From an uncultured Ruminiclostridium sp. (GTDB taxonomy: Bacteria; Bacillota; Clostridia; Oscillospirales; Ruminococcaceae), in the NCBI GenBank assembly GCA_910588335.1, contig CAJUQV010000002.1, positions 62,001 through 126,000 on the forward strand: a stretch of DNA of 64,000 nt. The letters run 5' to 3'. The translations under genes and the position numbers were made by a program. The notes under the pieces were generated by a model, which saw only the letters and a program-made list of their open reading frames with translations, had not been told where the DNA came from and did no database searches. Below are positions 25,066 to 35,149 of the stretch, piece by piece (the stretch's first letter is position 1; each line of letters opens with the position of its first letter).

Positions 25066-25785
25066 ATGCCGAAAAAGAAACCGAATCTTCATGAAGGACA
25101 TCGCAATAGAGTGAAAGAACGTTTTTTAAAATTCGGCGTCGATAGCTTTACCGATGTTCAGCTTCTGGAAACGCTGTTGTTTTACGCCGTCCCCAAAAAG
25201 GATACCAACGATACCGCTCATCTTTTGCTTGATACTTTCGGCGGAACCTTTGCTAAAGTTCTGAACGCCGATTATAAAGAGCTTGTAAAGGTCAATGGAA
25301 TAGGAGAAAACGCGGCGTCGCTGATAAAATTCGTTCAGATGGTATCAAAGAAGTACCTTATCTCTTCCTTTGCGGAGGACGACGACGCCTTTAAGCGTAC
25401 CGTCAGCGGACACTCCCGGCTTTGCGAATACTGTGCGAATCTGTTTCTGGGCTGCAAAAACGAAGTTCTGTACGCTATCGCCTTGGATGACGAATTGATG
25501 GTGATTTCAAATGAGATTATAGTGGAGGGCAACCCCGGAAGTGTGGAGATTTCACAAAGAAAAATAGTGGAGTTTGTCCTGAAAAACAATTGCGAGCGGA
25601 TAGCTCTGGCTCATAATCACCCAAACGGTTCTTCACAGCCTTCGAGAGAAGATATATTTGCCACCGACGAAGTGGCGGAGCTGCTGAATAAACTTGGCGT
25701 TGAATTGGTGGATCACATAATTGTGGGAAAATACGGTTCCGTAAGTATGCGTGAAAGCGTAATGTCTGACAGAATATGGAATTGA
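25066..25785 (+). CDS. radC: RadC family protein (JAB-domain, UPF0758)
   Basis: A 239-residue protein with an N-terminal helix-hairpin-helix region (LVKVNGIGENAASLIKF) and a C-terminal JAB/MPN metalloprotease-like domain whose zinc motif HNHPNGSSQPSRED (HxH and downstream Asp) is intact. The historical link to DNA repair is weak; the enzymatic role is not established. I chose ATG 25066 over ATG 25060 because GGGAG is at a 7-base distance from the former. It lies before uvrB, so a DNA-repair neighbourhood exists, though this may be incidental. Confidence 0.93.
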   Translation: MPKKKPNLHEGHRNRVKERFLKFGVDSFTDVQLLETLLFYAVPKKDTNDTAHLLLDTFGGTFAKVLNADYKELVKVNGIGENAASLIKFVQMVSKKYLISSFAEDDDAFKRTVSGHSRLCEYCANLFLGCKNEVLYAIALDDELMVISNEIIVEGNPGSVEISQRKIVEFVLKNNCERIALAHNHPNGSSQPSREDIFATDEVAELLNKLGVELVDHIIVGKYGSVSMRESVMSDRIWN

Positions 25786-25831
25786 TTAAGCGTATGCTTT
25801 AGATTGCTATAAAAGAAAGAAACGGTCATAT

Positions 25832-27793
25832 ATGGATAAATTTGAACTGCATTCTGAATACAGCCCAACCGGGGATCAGCCCGCCGCTATCGAGAAGCTT
25901 GCCGAAGGGGTGCTTAGCGGCGATAAGGAACAGGTGCTGATGGGAGTTACCGGGTCGGGCAAAACCTTTACTATGGCGAATATTATCGCTAAGGTAAACC
26001 GTCCAACTTTGGTACTGGCTCACAACAAGACTCTTGCGGCGCAGCTTTGCAGCGAGCTGAGAGAATTTTTTCCCAACAATGCGGTTGAATACTTCGTAAG
26101 CTACTACGATTATTATCAGCCCGAAGCCTATATTCCGTCAACCGACGCTTATATAGAAAAGGACAGCGCCATAAACGACGATATCGACCGTCTGCGACAC
26201 TCCGCCACCTTCGCTTTGGCGGAACGACGCGATGTTATAATTGTGGCCAGCGTTTCTTGTATATATTCTTTGGGTAGTCCGGATGATTACCGTGCCAACG
26301 TTATTTCAATTAGAAAAGGCACCGAAATCGGAAGGGATGAGCTTATTGCCCAATTGGTGGAAATACAGTACGAGAGAAACGATATTAATTTTGTGAGAAA
26401 TAAGTTTCGTGTAAGAGGCGACATTGTGGAGATCTTTCCCGCGGGAAACCCCTCCGAAACGGCTCTCAGAGTAGAATTTTTTGGCGACGAGATAGACAGG
26501 ATAACGGAGATAGAGGTCGTAACGGGTAATGTCAGACGCGAACTTCTGCACGCCGCTATTTTCCCCGCCAGCCACTATATAGTGGATAAAGGAAGACTGG
26601 ACAAGGCTCTTGAAGAAATAAGAAGGGAAATGGAAGAACGCGTAGAGTTCTTCACCAACGAACATAAACTTATCGAAGCTCAGCGGATAGCTCAGAGAAC
26701 TGCTTACGATCTGGAAATGCTGAAAGAAATAGGCACCTGCAAGGGAATAGAGAACTACTCGAGAGTACTTTCCGGACGTCCGGAGGGAAGCACCCCGCTT
26801 ACCTTGATTGACCATTTTCCTAAGGATTTTCTTATGCTTATTGATGAAAGTCATGTTACCATTCCTCAAGTGAGAGGTATGTACGGCGGCGACGCCGCGA
26901 GAAAGAAAAATCTTGTGGAATACGGCTTCCGTCTCCCCTCCGCTTTTGACAACCGCCCAATGAATTTCGACGAATTTTATTCAAAGGTGAATCAGGTAAT
27001 ATACGTTTCGGCCACACCGGGTCCCTTTGAAAAGGAACACGCAGTAAGGGTGGTGGAACAGCTTATAAGACCCACAGGGCTTCTTGATCCCCTTATTTCC
27101 GTAAGACCCGTAGAGGGGCAGATAGAAGACCTGCTGTCAGAGATAAACACCCGTATTGAACGAAAGGAGCGCGTTCTGGTAACCACTCTGACCAAAAAAA
27201 TGGCGGAGGATCTTACAAAATATTTTGAAAAAATGGGTCTTAAGGTCAGATATATGCACCATGATGTAGATACCATACAGCGCATGGAGATAATCCGCGA
27301 CCTGAGATTGGGCGAATTTGACGTGCTTATCGGAATCAACCTGCTTCGTGAGGGTCTTGACCTTCCGGAGGTTTCCCTTGTGGCTATTCTCGATGCGGAC
27401 AAAGAAGGCTTCCTGCGCAGCGAGACTTCTTTGGTGCAGATTATAGGCCGTGCCGCCAGAAACGCCGACGGTATGGTAATAATGTACGCCGATCAGGTGA
27501 CCAATTCCATGGAAACGGCCATTAACGAAACCAATCGACGCCGTGAAATACAGGAAAGGTACAACGAGGAACACGGTATAGTGCCCAAAACGATAGTAAA
27601 AGAGGTACGCGACGTCATAGAAATTTCCGCCAAGTCGGATAAGAAGGGAAAACAAAAAAAGCAGCTCTCCAGAGAAGAAAAACAGCTTCTTATCAAGCAG
27701 TACACCTCACTTATGCGGGAAGCCGCAAAGGTGCTTGATTTTGAACAGGCGGCTTATTTCAGAGATAAAATTACGGAATTGAAGGATAAATAA
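25832..27793 (+). CDS. uvrB: Excinuclease ABC subunit B
   Basis: Damage-verification helicase of nucleotide excision repair. The 653 residues include Walker A GVTGSGKT (38-45), the beta-hairpin SYYDYYQPEAYIP (about 90-102) that inserts between strands, helicase motifs DESHVT, GINLLREGLDLPEV and QIIGRAARN, and a C-terminal UVR domain (LMREAAKVLDFEQAAYFRDK) for UvrC/UvrA contact. AAAGAAAG precedes ATG 25832. It is followed one base later by uvrA, forming a classic uvrBA operon. Length is standard. Confidence 0.97.
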   Translation: MDKFELHSEYSPTGDQPAAIEKLAEGVLSGDKEQVLMGVTGSGKTFTMANIIAKVNRPTLVLAHNKTLAAQLCSELREFFPNNAVEYFVSYYDYYQPEAYIPSTDAYIEKDSAINDDIDRLRHSATFALAERRDVIIVASVSCIYSLGSPDDYRANVISIRKGTEIGRDELIAQLVEIQYERNDINFVRNKFRVRGDIVEIFPAGNPSETALRVEFFGDEIDRITEIEVVTGNVRRELLHAAIFPASHYIVDKGRLDKALEEIRREMEERVEFFTNEHKLIEAQRIAQRTAYDLEMLKEIGTCKGIENYSRVLSGRPEGSTPLTLIDHFPKDFLMLIDESHVTIPQVRGMYGGDAARKKNLVEYGFRLPSAFDNRPMNFDEFYSKVNQVIYVSATPGPFEKEHAVRVVEQLIRPTGLLDPLISVRPVEGQIEDLLSEINTRIERKERVLVTTLTKKMAEDLTKYFEKMGLKVRYMHHDVDTIQRMEIIRDLRLGEFDVLIGINLLREGLDLPEVSLVAILDADKEGFLRSETSLVQIIGRAARNADGMVIMYADQVTNSMETAINETNRRREIQERYNEEHGIVPKTIVKEVRDVIEISAKSDKKGKQKKQLSREEKQLLIKQYTSLMREAAKVLDFEQAAYFRDKITELKDK

Positions 27794-27794
27794 A

Positions 27795-30617
27795 ATGGCT
27801 ATAAACAATAAAATAGTGATAAAGGGTGCCAAAGAGCACAATCTGAAAAATATCAGCCTTGAACTGCCCAGAGACAAGCTTATTGTAATGACGGGACTTT
27901 CCGGTTCCGGAAAATCTTCCTTAGCCTTTGACACGATTTATGCCGACGGTCAGAGAAGATATATAGAAAGCCTTTCTTCATACGCCCGAATGTTTTTGGG
28001 GCAGATGGAAAAGCCCGATGTGGAAAGCATAGAAGGTCTTTCCCCGGCTATTTCCATAGATCAGAAAACTACCTCCAAAAACCCTCGCTCCACCGTTGGG
28101 ACGGTTACGGAAATATATGATTACTTAAGGCTTTTATACGCGAGAATAGGTATTCCTCACTGTCCCGTATGCGGCAAGGAGATAAAGCAGCAAACGGTGG
28201 ATCAGATAGCCGACAGAATAATGGAATTAGAAGTGGGCACAAAGATACAGGTTATGGCTCCCGTTGTCCGCGGAAGAAAAGGCGAGTACTCCAAGGAAAT
28301 CGACAATTTAAGAAAACAGGGCTTTATCCACGTGCGCATAGACGGCATAATGTATGACCTTTCGGAACAGGTTAAGCTTGAAAAGAACAAAAAGCACAAC
28401 ATTGAAGCGGTGATAGACAGACTTGTAATAAAAGAAACGGTAAGATCGAGACTCACTGAAAGTATAGAAACTTCGGGAAGACTTTCTGGCGGCGTTGTTT
28501 TTGTGGACGTTATAGGCGGCGAGGAGCTGCATTTCTCCCAGAACTATGCTTGTCCGGAACACGGAGTCAGCATAGAGGACCTGAATCCCCGTATGTTTAG
28601 CTTCAATAACCCATACGGAGCTTGTCCCCACTGCACGGGCTTAGGCTTTAATATGAGCATTGACGAAGATCTTATTATACCAAACAGAGACCTTTCCGTA
28701 AGTGAAAACGCCATAAAAGCAAGCGGCTGGACCTACGGCGAGGGAAGCATGGCGAAAATGTACTTTGACGCTTTGGCAAAGCACTATAATTTTTCCGTAA
28801 CCGTTCCCGTAAAGGAACTTCCTCAGACTGCCATCAACGTTCTGTTATATGGTACCAACGGTGAAAAGATATCGGTTTCCCGTCCTTGGGACGGCGATAA
28901 AGCTTATATGACCGACTTTGAGGGAATAGTGAATAACCTTGAACGCCGCTACCGCGAAACCAATAGCCAATATATAAAAGACGAAATATCCGATTATATG
29001 TCCGAAACGAAATGTCCCGAATGTCACGGTCAAAGGCTCAAAAAAGAAGCGCTGTCTGTTACCGTCGGAGGAAAAAATATAAACGAGATGAGCAATTTCA
29101 GCATAACGGGCGCTCTTGAGTTTATCTGCGGACTGGAGTTGTCAAAAAGGGACGGTATGATAGCTGAGCAGATTCTGAAGGAAATAAAATCGAGACTGGG
29201 TTTCCTTCAAAGCGTGGGTCTTGATTATCTTAAGCTTTCCCGCGCTTCGGGAACATTGTCCGGCGGTGAAAGCCAGCGTATCCGTCTTGCAACACAGATA
29301 GGAAGCTCTCTTATGGGCGTTCTGTATATTCTGGACGAGCCCAGCATAGGGCTTCACCAGAGGGATAACGACCGTCTGATTGCCACTCTGAAAAATCTCC
29401 GCGATTTAGGCAATACCGTAATAGTGGTGGAGCACGACGAGGACACCATGAGAGCAGCGGACTACATTGTCGACATCGGTCCGGAAGCCGGTATACACGG
29501 CGGCGAGGTTGTGGCGGCGGGAACCGTGGAGGACGTTATTAAAAGCGATCGCTCCATAACAGGAAAGTATCTTTCGGGTGAATTTAAAATACTTGTTCCC
29601 AATGAGCGCAGAAAATCCGACGGCCGCTGCCTTACAATATATGGAGCTGCGGAAAATAACCTGAAGAATATAGACATTAATATCCCCCTGGGCTTATTTA
29701 CCTGTGTTACAGGTGTTTCGGGAAGCGGAAAAAGTTCTTTTGTAAACGAAATATTGTATAAGCATCTTGTGGCAAAGCTTAACCGAGCTAAAGTAAGAGC
29801 GGGAAAATTTGAGAAAATGACGGGAACGGAGAATTTGGACAAAGTAATAAACATCGACCAGTCTCCCATAGGAAGAACTCCCCGTTCCAATCCCGCCACT
29901 TATACGGGCCTTTTCAACGATATCAGGGACTTGTACGCCTCCACCGCCGACGCCAAGGCGAAGGGCTATTCCAGCGGAAGATTCAGCTTTAACGTCAAGG
30001 GAGGAAGATGCGAGGCTTGTGAAGGAGACGGAATTATAAAAATTGAAATGCATTTTTTGCCTGATATATACGTTCCCTGCGAGGTATGCGGCGGAATGAG
30101 GTATAACCGGGAAACCCTTGAAGTAAAATATAAGGGAAAAAGCATTTATGACGTTCTTGAAATGACGGTGGAAGAAGGACTTGAATTTTTCTCCAGCATA
30201 CCGAAAATACAGAGAAAACTGAAAACCCTTTTTGACGTGGGTCTCGGTTATGTGAAGATAGGTCAGCCCGCGACCACTCTTTCGGGGGGAGAAGCGCAGA
30301 GAGTAAAGCTTGCCACCGAGCTTTCAAAGAGAGCTACGGGAAAGACCATTTATATTCTTGACGAGCCAACCACGGGACTTCACACTCACGACGTCGCTAA
30401 GCTTATAGAAATTTTACAAAAACTTACCGACGGCGGAAATACGGTGGTGGTAATCGAGCATAATCTTGACGTTATAAAAACGGCGGATCACATTATCGAT
30501 CTGGGTCCCGAAGGCGGAGATAAGGGCGGTTATGTCATTGCCGAGGGAACTCCGGAGGAAATAGCGAAAAATAAAAGATCATATACGGGAAAATATCTTA
30601 AAAAGCTTCTTAAATGA
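27795..30617 (+). CDS. uvrA: Excinuclease ABC subunit A
   Basis: DNA-damage sensor ATPase. The 940-residue protein has two ABC modules: Walker A GLSGSGKSS at 34-42 and GVSGSGKSS in the second half, with signatures LSGGESQRIRLATQIG and LSGGEAQRVKLATELS, Walker B YILDEPSIGLHQRD and YILDEPTTGLHTHD, and zinc clusters CPVCG, CPHCTG, CPECHGQR and CEACEGDG/CEVCGGMR. It begins one base after uvrB. Length and order are standard for UvrA1. No abnormality is seen. Confidence 0.97.
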   Translation: MAINNKIVIKGAKEHNLKNISLELPRDKLIVMTGLSGSGKSSLAFDTIYADGQRRYIESLSSYARMFLGQMEKPDVESIEGLSPAISIDQKTTSKNPRSTVGTVTEIYDYLRLLYARIGIPHCPVCGKEIKQQTVDQIADRIMELEVGTKIQVMAPVVRGRKGEYSKEIDNLRKQGFIHVRIDGIMYDLSEQVKLEKNKKHNIEAVIDRLVIKETVRSRLTESIETSGRLSGGVVFVDVIGGEELHFSQNYACPEHGVSIEDLNPRMFSFNNPYGACPHCTGLGFNMSIDEDLIIPNRDLSVSENAIKASGWTYGEGSMAKMYFDALAKHYNFSVTVPVKELPQTAINVLLYGTNGEKISVSRPWDGDKAYMTDFEGIVNNLERRYRETNSQYIKDEISDYMSETKCPECHGQRLKKEALSVTVGGKNINEMSNFSITGALEFICGLELSKRDGMIAEQILKEIKSRLGFLQSVGLDYLKLSRASGTLSGGESQRIRLATQIGSSLMGVLYILDEPSIGLHQRDNDRLIATLKNLRDLGNTVIVVEHDEDTMRAADYIVDIGPEAGIHGGEVVAAGTVEDVIKSDRSITGKYLSGEFKILVPNERRKSDGRCLTIYGAAENNLKNIDINIPLGLFTCVTGVSGSGKSSFVNEILYKHLVAKLNRAKVRAGKFEKMTGTENLDKVINIDQSPIGRTPRSNPATYTGLFNDIRDLYASTADAKAKGYSSGRFSFNVKGGRCEACEGDGIIKIEMHFLPDIYVPCEVCGGMRYNRETLEVKYKGKSIYDVLEMTVEEGLEFFSSIPKIQRKLKTLFDVGLGYVKIGQPATTLSGGEAQRVKLATELSKRATGKTIYILDEPTTGLHTHDVAKLIEILQKLTDGGNTVVVIEHNLDVIKTADHIIDLGPEGGDKGGYVIAEGTPEEIAKNKRSYTGKYLKKLLK

Positions 30618-30640
30618 CAAAGTTTCAAGGAGGACATTAA

Positions 30641-33208
30641 ATGAAAATCGTAATTATCGGCGGCGTTGCTGCGGGAACAAAGGCGGCAGCAAAGCTAAAG
30701 CGCTGTGACCGCGGTGCGGAAATTGAACTTTATACAAAAAGCGCCGATATTTCTTACGCGGGCTGCGGTCTCCCGTATTATGTGGGCGGGGAGATTGAAA
30801 CAAGAGAAGAACTTATCGTAAACACTCCCTCGAAATTTTCCGCCCTTACCGGAGTAACCGTTTTTACGGGGCATGAAGCCGTTAAGATTAATTCAAAGGA
30901 AAAAACCGTGTCGGTGCGTTCGCTTTCCGACGGAACGGAAAAAGAAGTGACTTATGATAAGCTTATTATCGCTTCCGGAGCCTCTCCCGTTATTCCAGAT
31001 ATAGAGGGAGTAAATTTAAAAGGCGTATTTTGCGTACGCACTCCGAACGATGCCATTGCCATTCGCGATTACGTAAAAGAAAACGGCTGCAAAAAAGCCG
31101 TTGTTATAGGCGCGGGCTTTATCGGCATGGAAATGGCCGAAAACCTTATATTGCAGAATGTTTCCGTTACCGTAGCGGATATATGCGATCAGATACTGCC
31201 CAATATTCTCGATCCCGAAATGGCGGCTTATGCGTCGAAGCGGCTTAGGGCAGACGGACTTAGAATACTTACCGGCGTCTCACTTAGCTCCGTAAGGGGA
31301 GAAAACTCGGTGGAATCGGTGATTACTTCCGTTGGCGAGCTTGACGCGGATGTTGTAATAATGTGTATAGGTATTCGTCCATCCACGGATTTTCTTAAAG
31401 ACAGCGGAATTGAGATGATTAAAGGAGCAATTTGCGTAGACAGCTATCAGAAAACCAATCTTGACGACATTTATGCGGCAGGCGACTGCGCGATGGTGAA
31501 GAACCTTCTTACAGGAAATCGTCAGTGGTCTGCCATGGGCTCTACCGCTAATATTACCGCCAGATGTCTTGCCAAAACGCTTACCGGCGAAAACAGTTCT
31601 TACGCCGGCTGTTTGGGTACGGGCGTCGTAAAGCTTTCCCGGACTCTGAATGCGGGGCGCACCGGTCTCTCCGAGAAACAGGCGAGAGAAGCGGGCTTTG
31701 ATGTGGAAACCGTTATCTGCGTAACTGACGACAAAGCTCACTATTACCCGGATTCCGACAGTTTTGTAACAAAACTTATAGCGGATAAAAATTCCGGAAA
31801 GCTTTTGGGCTTGCAGGTTTTGGGCGGCGCCGTAGACAAAATGACCGATATCGCCGTGGTGGGAATTTCATCAGGATTACGGGTAAGCGATTATGACGCT
31901 ATGGATATGGCTTACGCCCCTCCGTTTTCAACCGCTATACATCCTTTTGTACAGGCTTGTTATGTTCTTGAAAATAAAATGGAGGGAAGTTTTGAGACAT
32001 TTACCCCCGCACAGTATTCAAACGGCGTGGCAAAGGATTATAAAGTCATCGACGTTCATCCCGAACCCAAAATATTCGGAGCTCATTGGGTTGATCTGGG
32101 GAGGGTAAACGGGGAACTGAAGGACATACCGAAGAACGAAAAGCTGCTTCTGGTCTGCGCCAAGGGCAAGAGGGGCTATTTCCTTCAGAACAGGCTTAAA
32201 CACTTTGGTTATACCAATACAAAAGTACTTGAAGGAGGCGCCTTCTTTAATATGGTCAGAATCGAAAACGCCGGCGGTAAGCTTCATCCGGAAGAAATAA
32301 AACGTGTAAAGGGATTGGGATGCCTTCAGGATAAGCGCTACAACGACGTTTTCAATGTGCGTGTTATCACCAAAAACGGAAAGATTACCGCAAAGGATCA
32401 GCGTATAATAGCGGAAGCCGCCGAGCGCTTCGGAAGCGGCGAGGTGACCATGACATCCCGTCTTACCCTTGAGATTCAGGGTGTACATTACGCAAACATT
32501 GATGAAACCATAGCGTTTCTTAAGGAAAATGACCTTCTGACTGGCGGCACCGGTTCATTGGTACGCCCCGTAGTATCCTGCAAGGGTACTACCTGTCAGT
32601 ACGGCCTTTTGGACAGCTTCGGACTCAGCGAAAAAATACACGACCGATTCTACATCGGCTATCACGATGTGACGCTTCCTCATAAATTTAAGATAGCGGT
32701 AGGCGGCTGTCCCAACAACTGCGTAAAACCCGACCTGAACGATCTGGGAATAGTGGGACAGCGTATGCCTTTATACAGCAGCGACAAATGCAGAGGCTGC
32801 AAAAAATGTCAGGTGGAAAGCGCCTGTCCCATAAAGTCGGCTAAGCTTGAAAACGGAAAATTGGATATAGGAGCCGACTGCAATAACTGTGGCAGATGCA
32901 GGGAAAAGTGTCCGTTCGGTGCTATTCCGGAATACACGGAGGGGTATAAAGTATATATCGGCGGCAGATGGGGCAAAAAAGTTGCTTACGGAAAGCCTCT
33001 TGATAAGCTGTTCACCTCCGAGGAGGAAGTGCTTGATATAGTTGAAAAAGCTATCCTCTTTTTCCGCGACGAAGGAATTTCCGGAGAGCGCTTTGCGGAT
33101 ACGATAGACAGATTGGGATTTGATTATGTTCAGGATAAACTGCTTAATAACAAGATAGATAAGAGCACGGTGCTTGAAAAGAAGGTAAAAGGCGGTGCTA
33201 CCTGCTGA
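30641..33208 (+). CDS. Four-module FAD disulfide reductase-rhodanese-siroheme reductase-ferredoxin fusion
   Basis: An 855-residue protein with four parts. (1) Residues 1-445: CoA-disulfide/NADH oxidase-like flavoprotein with GGVAAGT FAD motif, redox Cys42 in YAGCGLPYY, and a second dinucleotide fold VIGAGFIGMEM. (2) About 465-535: rhodanese-like domain with Cys506 (VCAKGKRGY). (3) About 540-705: nitrite/sulfite reductase half with Cys647, Cys652, Cys690 and Cys694, the probable siroheme/4Fe-4S ligands. (4) About 712-765: two 4Fe-4S clusters (Cys717, 720, 723, 729 and 747, 750, 753, 757). The parts would link NAD(P)H, persulfide sulfur and siroheme-catalysed reduction in one cytoplasmic chain. 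The exact substrate (sulfite, nitrite or polysulfide) is open. It overlaps the next gene by TGATG. Confidence 0.88.
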   Translation: MKIVIIGGVAAGTKAAAKLKRCDRGAEIELYTKSADISYAGCGLPYYVGGEIETREELIVNTPSKFSALTGVTVFTGHEAVKINSKEKTVSVRSLSDGTEKEVTYDKLIIASGASPVIPDIEGVNLKGVFCVRTPNDAIAIRDYVKENGCKKAVVIGAGFIGMEMAENLILQNVSVTVADICDQILPNILDPEMAAYASKRLRADGLRILTGVSLSSVRGENSVESVITSVGELDADVVIMCIGIRPSTDFLKDSGIEMIKGAICVDSYQKTNLDDIYAAGDCAMVKNLLTGNRQWSAMGSTANITARCLAKTLTGENSSYAGCLGTGVVKLSRTLNAGRTGLSEKQAREAGFDVETVICVTDDKAHYYPDSDSFVTKLIADKNSGKLLGLQVLGGAVDKMTDIAVVGISSGLRVSDYDAMDMAYAPPFSTAIHPFVQACYVLENKMEGSFETFTPAQYSNGVAKDYKVIDVHPEPKIFGAHWVDLGRVNGELKDIPKNEKLLLVCAKGKRGYFLQNRLKHFGYTNTKVLEGGAFFNMVRIENAGGKLHPEEIKRVKGLGCLQDKRYNDVFNVRVITKNGKITAKDQRIIAEAAERFGSGEVTMTSRLTLEIQGVHYANIDETIAFLKENDLLTGGTGSLVRPVVSCKGTTCQYGLLDSFGLSEKIHDRFYIGYHDVTLPHKFKIAVGGCPNNCVKPDLNDLGIVGQRMPLYSSDKCRGCKKCQVESACPIKSAKLENGKLDIGADCNNCGRCREKCPFGAIPEYTEGYKVYIGGRWGKKVAYGKPLDKLFTSEEEVLDIVEKAILFFRDEGISGERFADTIDRLGFDYVQDKLLNNKIDKSTVLEKKVKGGATC

Positions 33209-34170
33209 TGAAAAGACTCGCGTTGCTTAAACATGTTGTACTGGCGGTATCTGTTTCGTTCGTTTTGTTCTTTTCGGGGTGTTCCGATAACGGCGTCGAT
33301 TCCGAAAACAAGAAGGGAGTTACCTTTACCGACGCGCTGGGACGAACGGTTACCGTTGACGCTCCTAAGCGTGTGGCGGCTTTTATGGGAAGCTTCGCCG
33401 AAATTTGGTATCTTTCAGGCGGCGAGGTGACGGCAGTGCCGGACGATACATGGGAAGACTTCGATATTCCGCTTTCCGAGGATACGGTAAATCTTGGAAA
33501 AATAAACGAATTGAGCCTTGAAATGCTGTTTTCCGCCGATCCCGATTTTGTAATAGCCAGTCCCAATATAAAAGTAAATCTTGACTGGCTGGATACTCTT
33601 GAAGAAACGGGAATGACCGTTGCATATTTTGACGTTTCCGATTTCGAAAGCTATCTGGAAATGCTTGATATTTGCACTGACATTACGGGCAGAAAGGATC
33701 TTTACGAAAAAAACGGACTGGATATAAAACGGCGGATAGAGAAGGTAAGGGAACAAAGCGTAAAACGTGTTGAGGAAAAAGGCGCTCCCACCGTTCTGTC
33801 CCTTCGCGCGTCCTCCGCAAGCATAAGGGCAAAAAACAGCGAGGGCAACGTATTGGGCGAAATGCTTAACAGTCTTGGATGTATCAATATTTCCGACAGT
33901 GAGACGTCCTTATTGGAAAACTTAAGCATTGAATATATCATCGAACAGGATCCCGATTTTATTTTTTTCGTACAGGTAGGAGGCGACGCTGAAAAGGTAA
34001 AGGAAAAAACCGACGCTTTTATTGCCGAAAATCCCGCATGGAACGAGCTTACCGCCGTAAAAGAGGGAAGAGTTTTCCATATGGACAGAAAGTTGTATAA
34101 CCTTAAGCCAAATTCCCGCTGGGGAGAAGCCTATGAGGGTTTGGAGAAGATTCTGAGTGAAAATTCATAA
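33208..34170 (+). CDS. Iron-type ABC transporter substrate-binding lipoprotein
   Basis: A 320-residue type II periplasmic-binding-like lipoprotein (FecB/BtuF/TroA class, cluster 8 SBP). The signal is MKRLALLKHVV followed by a hydrophobic core and lipobox FSGC with lipidated Cys25. GRTVTVDAPKRVAAF and a central long helix are characteristic. It would bind iron-siderophore, heme, cobalamin or a related cobalt or iron complex outside the membrane. It overlaps the upstream reductase stop (TGATG) and is followed by permease and ATPase genes, so the importer is complete. The coupling to an iron-rich, siroheme-type reductase suggests iron or tetrapyrrole supply, an inference. Confidence 0.9.
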   Translation: MKRLALLKHVVLAVSVSFVLFFSGCSDNGVDSENKKGVTFTDALGRTVTVDAPKRVAAFMGSFAEIWYLSGGEVTAVPDDTWEDFDIPLSEDTVNLGKINELSLEMLFSADPDFVIASPNIKVNLDWLDTLEETGMTVAYFDVSDFESYLEMLDICTDITGRKDLYEKNGLDIKRRIEKVREQSVKRVEEKGAPTVLSLRASSASIRAKNSEGNVLGEMLNSLGCINISDSETSLLENLSIEYIIEQDPDFIFFVQVGGDAEKVKEKTDAFIAENPAWNELTAVKEGRVFHMDRKLYNLKPNSRWGEAYEGLEKILSENS

Positions 34171-35149
34171 GAAAAAAAGCTTTGCTCTTATAATTTCAAT
34201 AACAGCGGCAGGCTGTGTTTTCGCGGCTTTGCTGAGCGTCTGCGTGGGCGCTGTGCGGATATCGCCCTTTGAGCTTTTTACGGGTAACGATCCCGTACAA
34301 TGGCGTATTTTACGTTACGCAAGATTACCCCGTACCGCTGCCTGTCTCCTTTCGGGAGCGGGTCTTTCCGCGTCCGGAGCGGTAATACAGGGGGTGCTCG
34401 CCAATCGTCTTGCCTCTCCCGGAATAATAGGCGTCAATGCGGGCGCGGGGGTGGGTGTTACTCTCTGCTGTGCCTTTGGCGCGGTCTCAGGCTTGGCGGT
34501 GGCAGGTTCGGCTTTTTTGGGAGCACTTACGGCGGTGCTTGCCGTTTCGCTGGCCGCCCGAAAAACTTACGCCTCACGTTCGGCGGTAATTTTGGGCGGC
34601 GTGGCGGTAAACAGCTTCCTTACCGCCGTTTCCGAGGGAATAATTACGCTTTATCCCGAAATAGGAGCCTATACTGCGGATTTTCGAACGGGGGGCTTTT
34701 CCGGTGTAACAGATTCAAAGCTCATTCCCGCCGCCGTGATGATAATTGTTGCCTTGATGCTGACTTTTTCTCTTTCAAGCGAACTTGACGTTCTCTCAAT
34801 GGGCGACGACACCGCACAGGGCTTGGGTCTTTCCGTAAATAAGATAAGAACCGTATTTTTGGCTTTGGCGGCTCTTCTGGCAGGGGCAAGCGTAAGCTTT
34901 GCGGGTTTGCTGGGATTTGTGGGACTTATAGTGCCAAATATGGTAAAAAGACTTGTGGGCGGTGAGAGCCGAAAACTTCTTCCCGTCTGCACATTAGGGG
35001 GAGCAATGTTTGTGACTCTCTGCGACTGTGCGGCCAGATCTCTTTTTACTCCCTATGAAATCCCTACCGGTATAGTAATGTCGGCTATTGGAGCTCCGTT
35101 CTTTATATTTCTGCTGTTCAAATCTAAGGGGGGACATTCCCGTGGATAA
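34157..35149 (+). CDS. FecCD/BtuC-type ABC transporter permease
   Basis: A 330-residue polytopic membrane protein with about 10 hydrophobic helices, the FecCD/BtuC fold. Motifs include RLPRTAACLLSGAGLSASGA, split by the family-conserved RLPR region, and the EAA-like GLLGFVGLIVPNMVKRLVGG that contacts the ATPase. It overlaps the binding-protein gene by 14 bases and the ATPase gene by 8 bases, so the three are translated together. Two copies form the channel in homologous importers. Confidence 0.93.
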   Translation: MKIHKKKSFALIISITAAGCVFAALLSVCVGAVRISPFELFTGNDPVQWRILRYARLPRTAACLLSGAGLSASGAVIQGVLANRLASPGIIGVNAGAGVGVTLCCAFGAVSGLAVAGSAFLGALTAVLAVSLAARKTYASRSAVILGGVAVNSFLTAVSEGIITLYPEIGAYTADFRTGGFSGVTDSKLIPAAVMIIVALMLTFSLSSELDVLSMGDDTAQGLGLSVNKIRTVFLALAALLAGASVSFAGLLGFVGLIVPNMVKRLVGGESRKLLPVCTLGGAMFVTLCDCAARSLFTPYEIPTGIVMSAIGAPFFIFLLFKSKGGHSRG

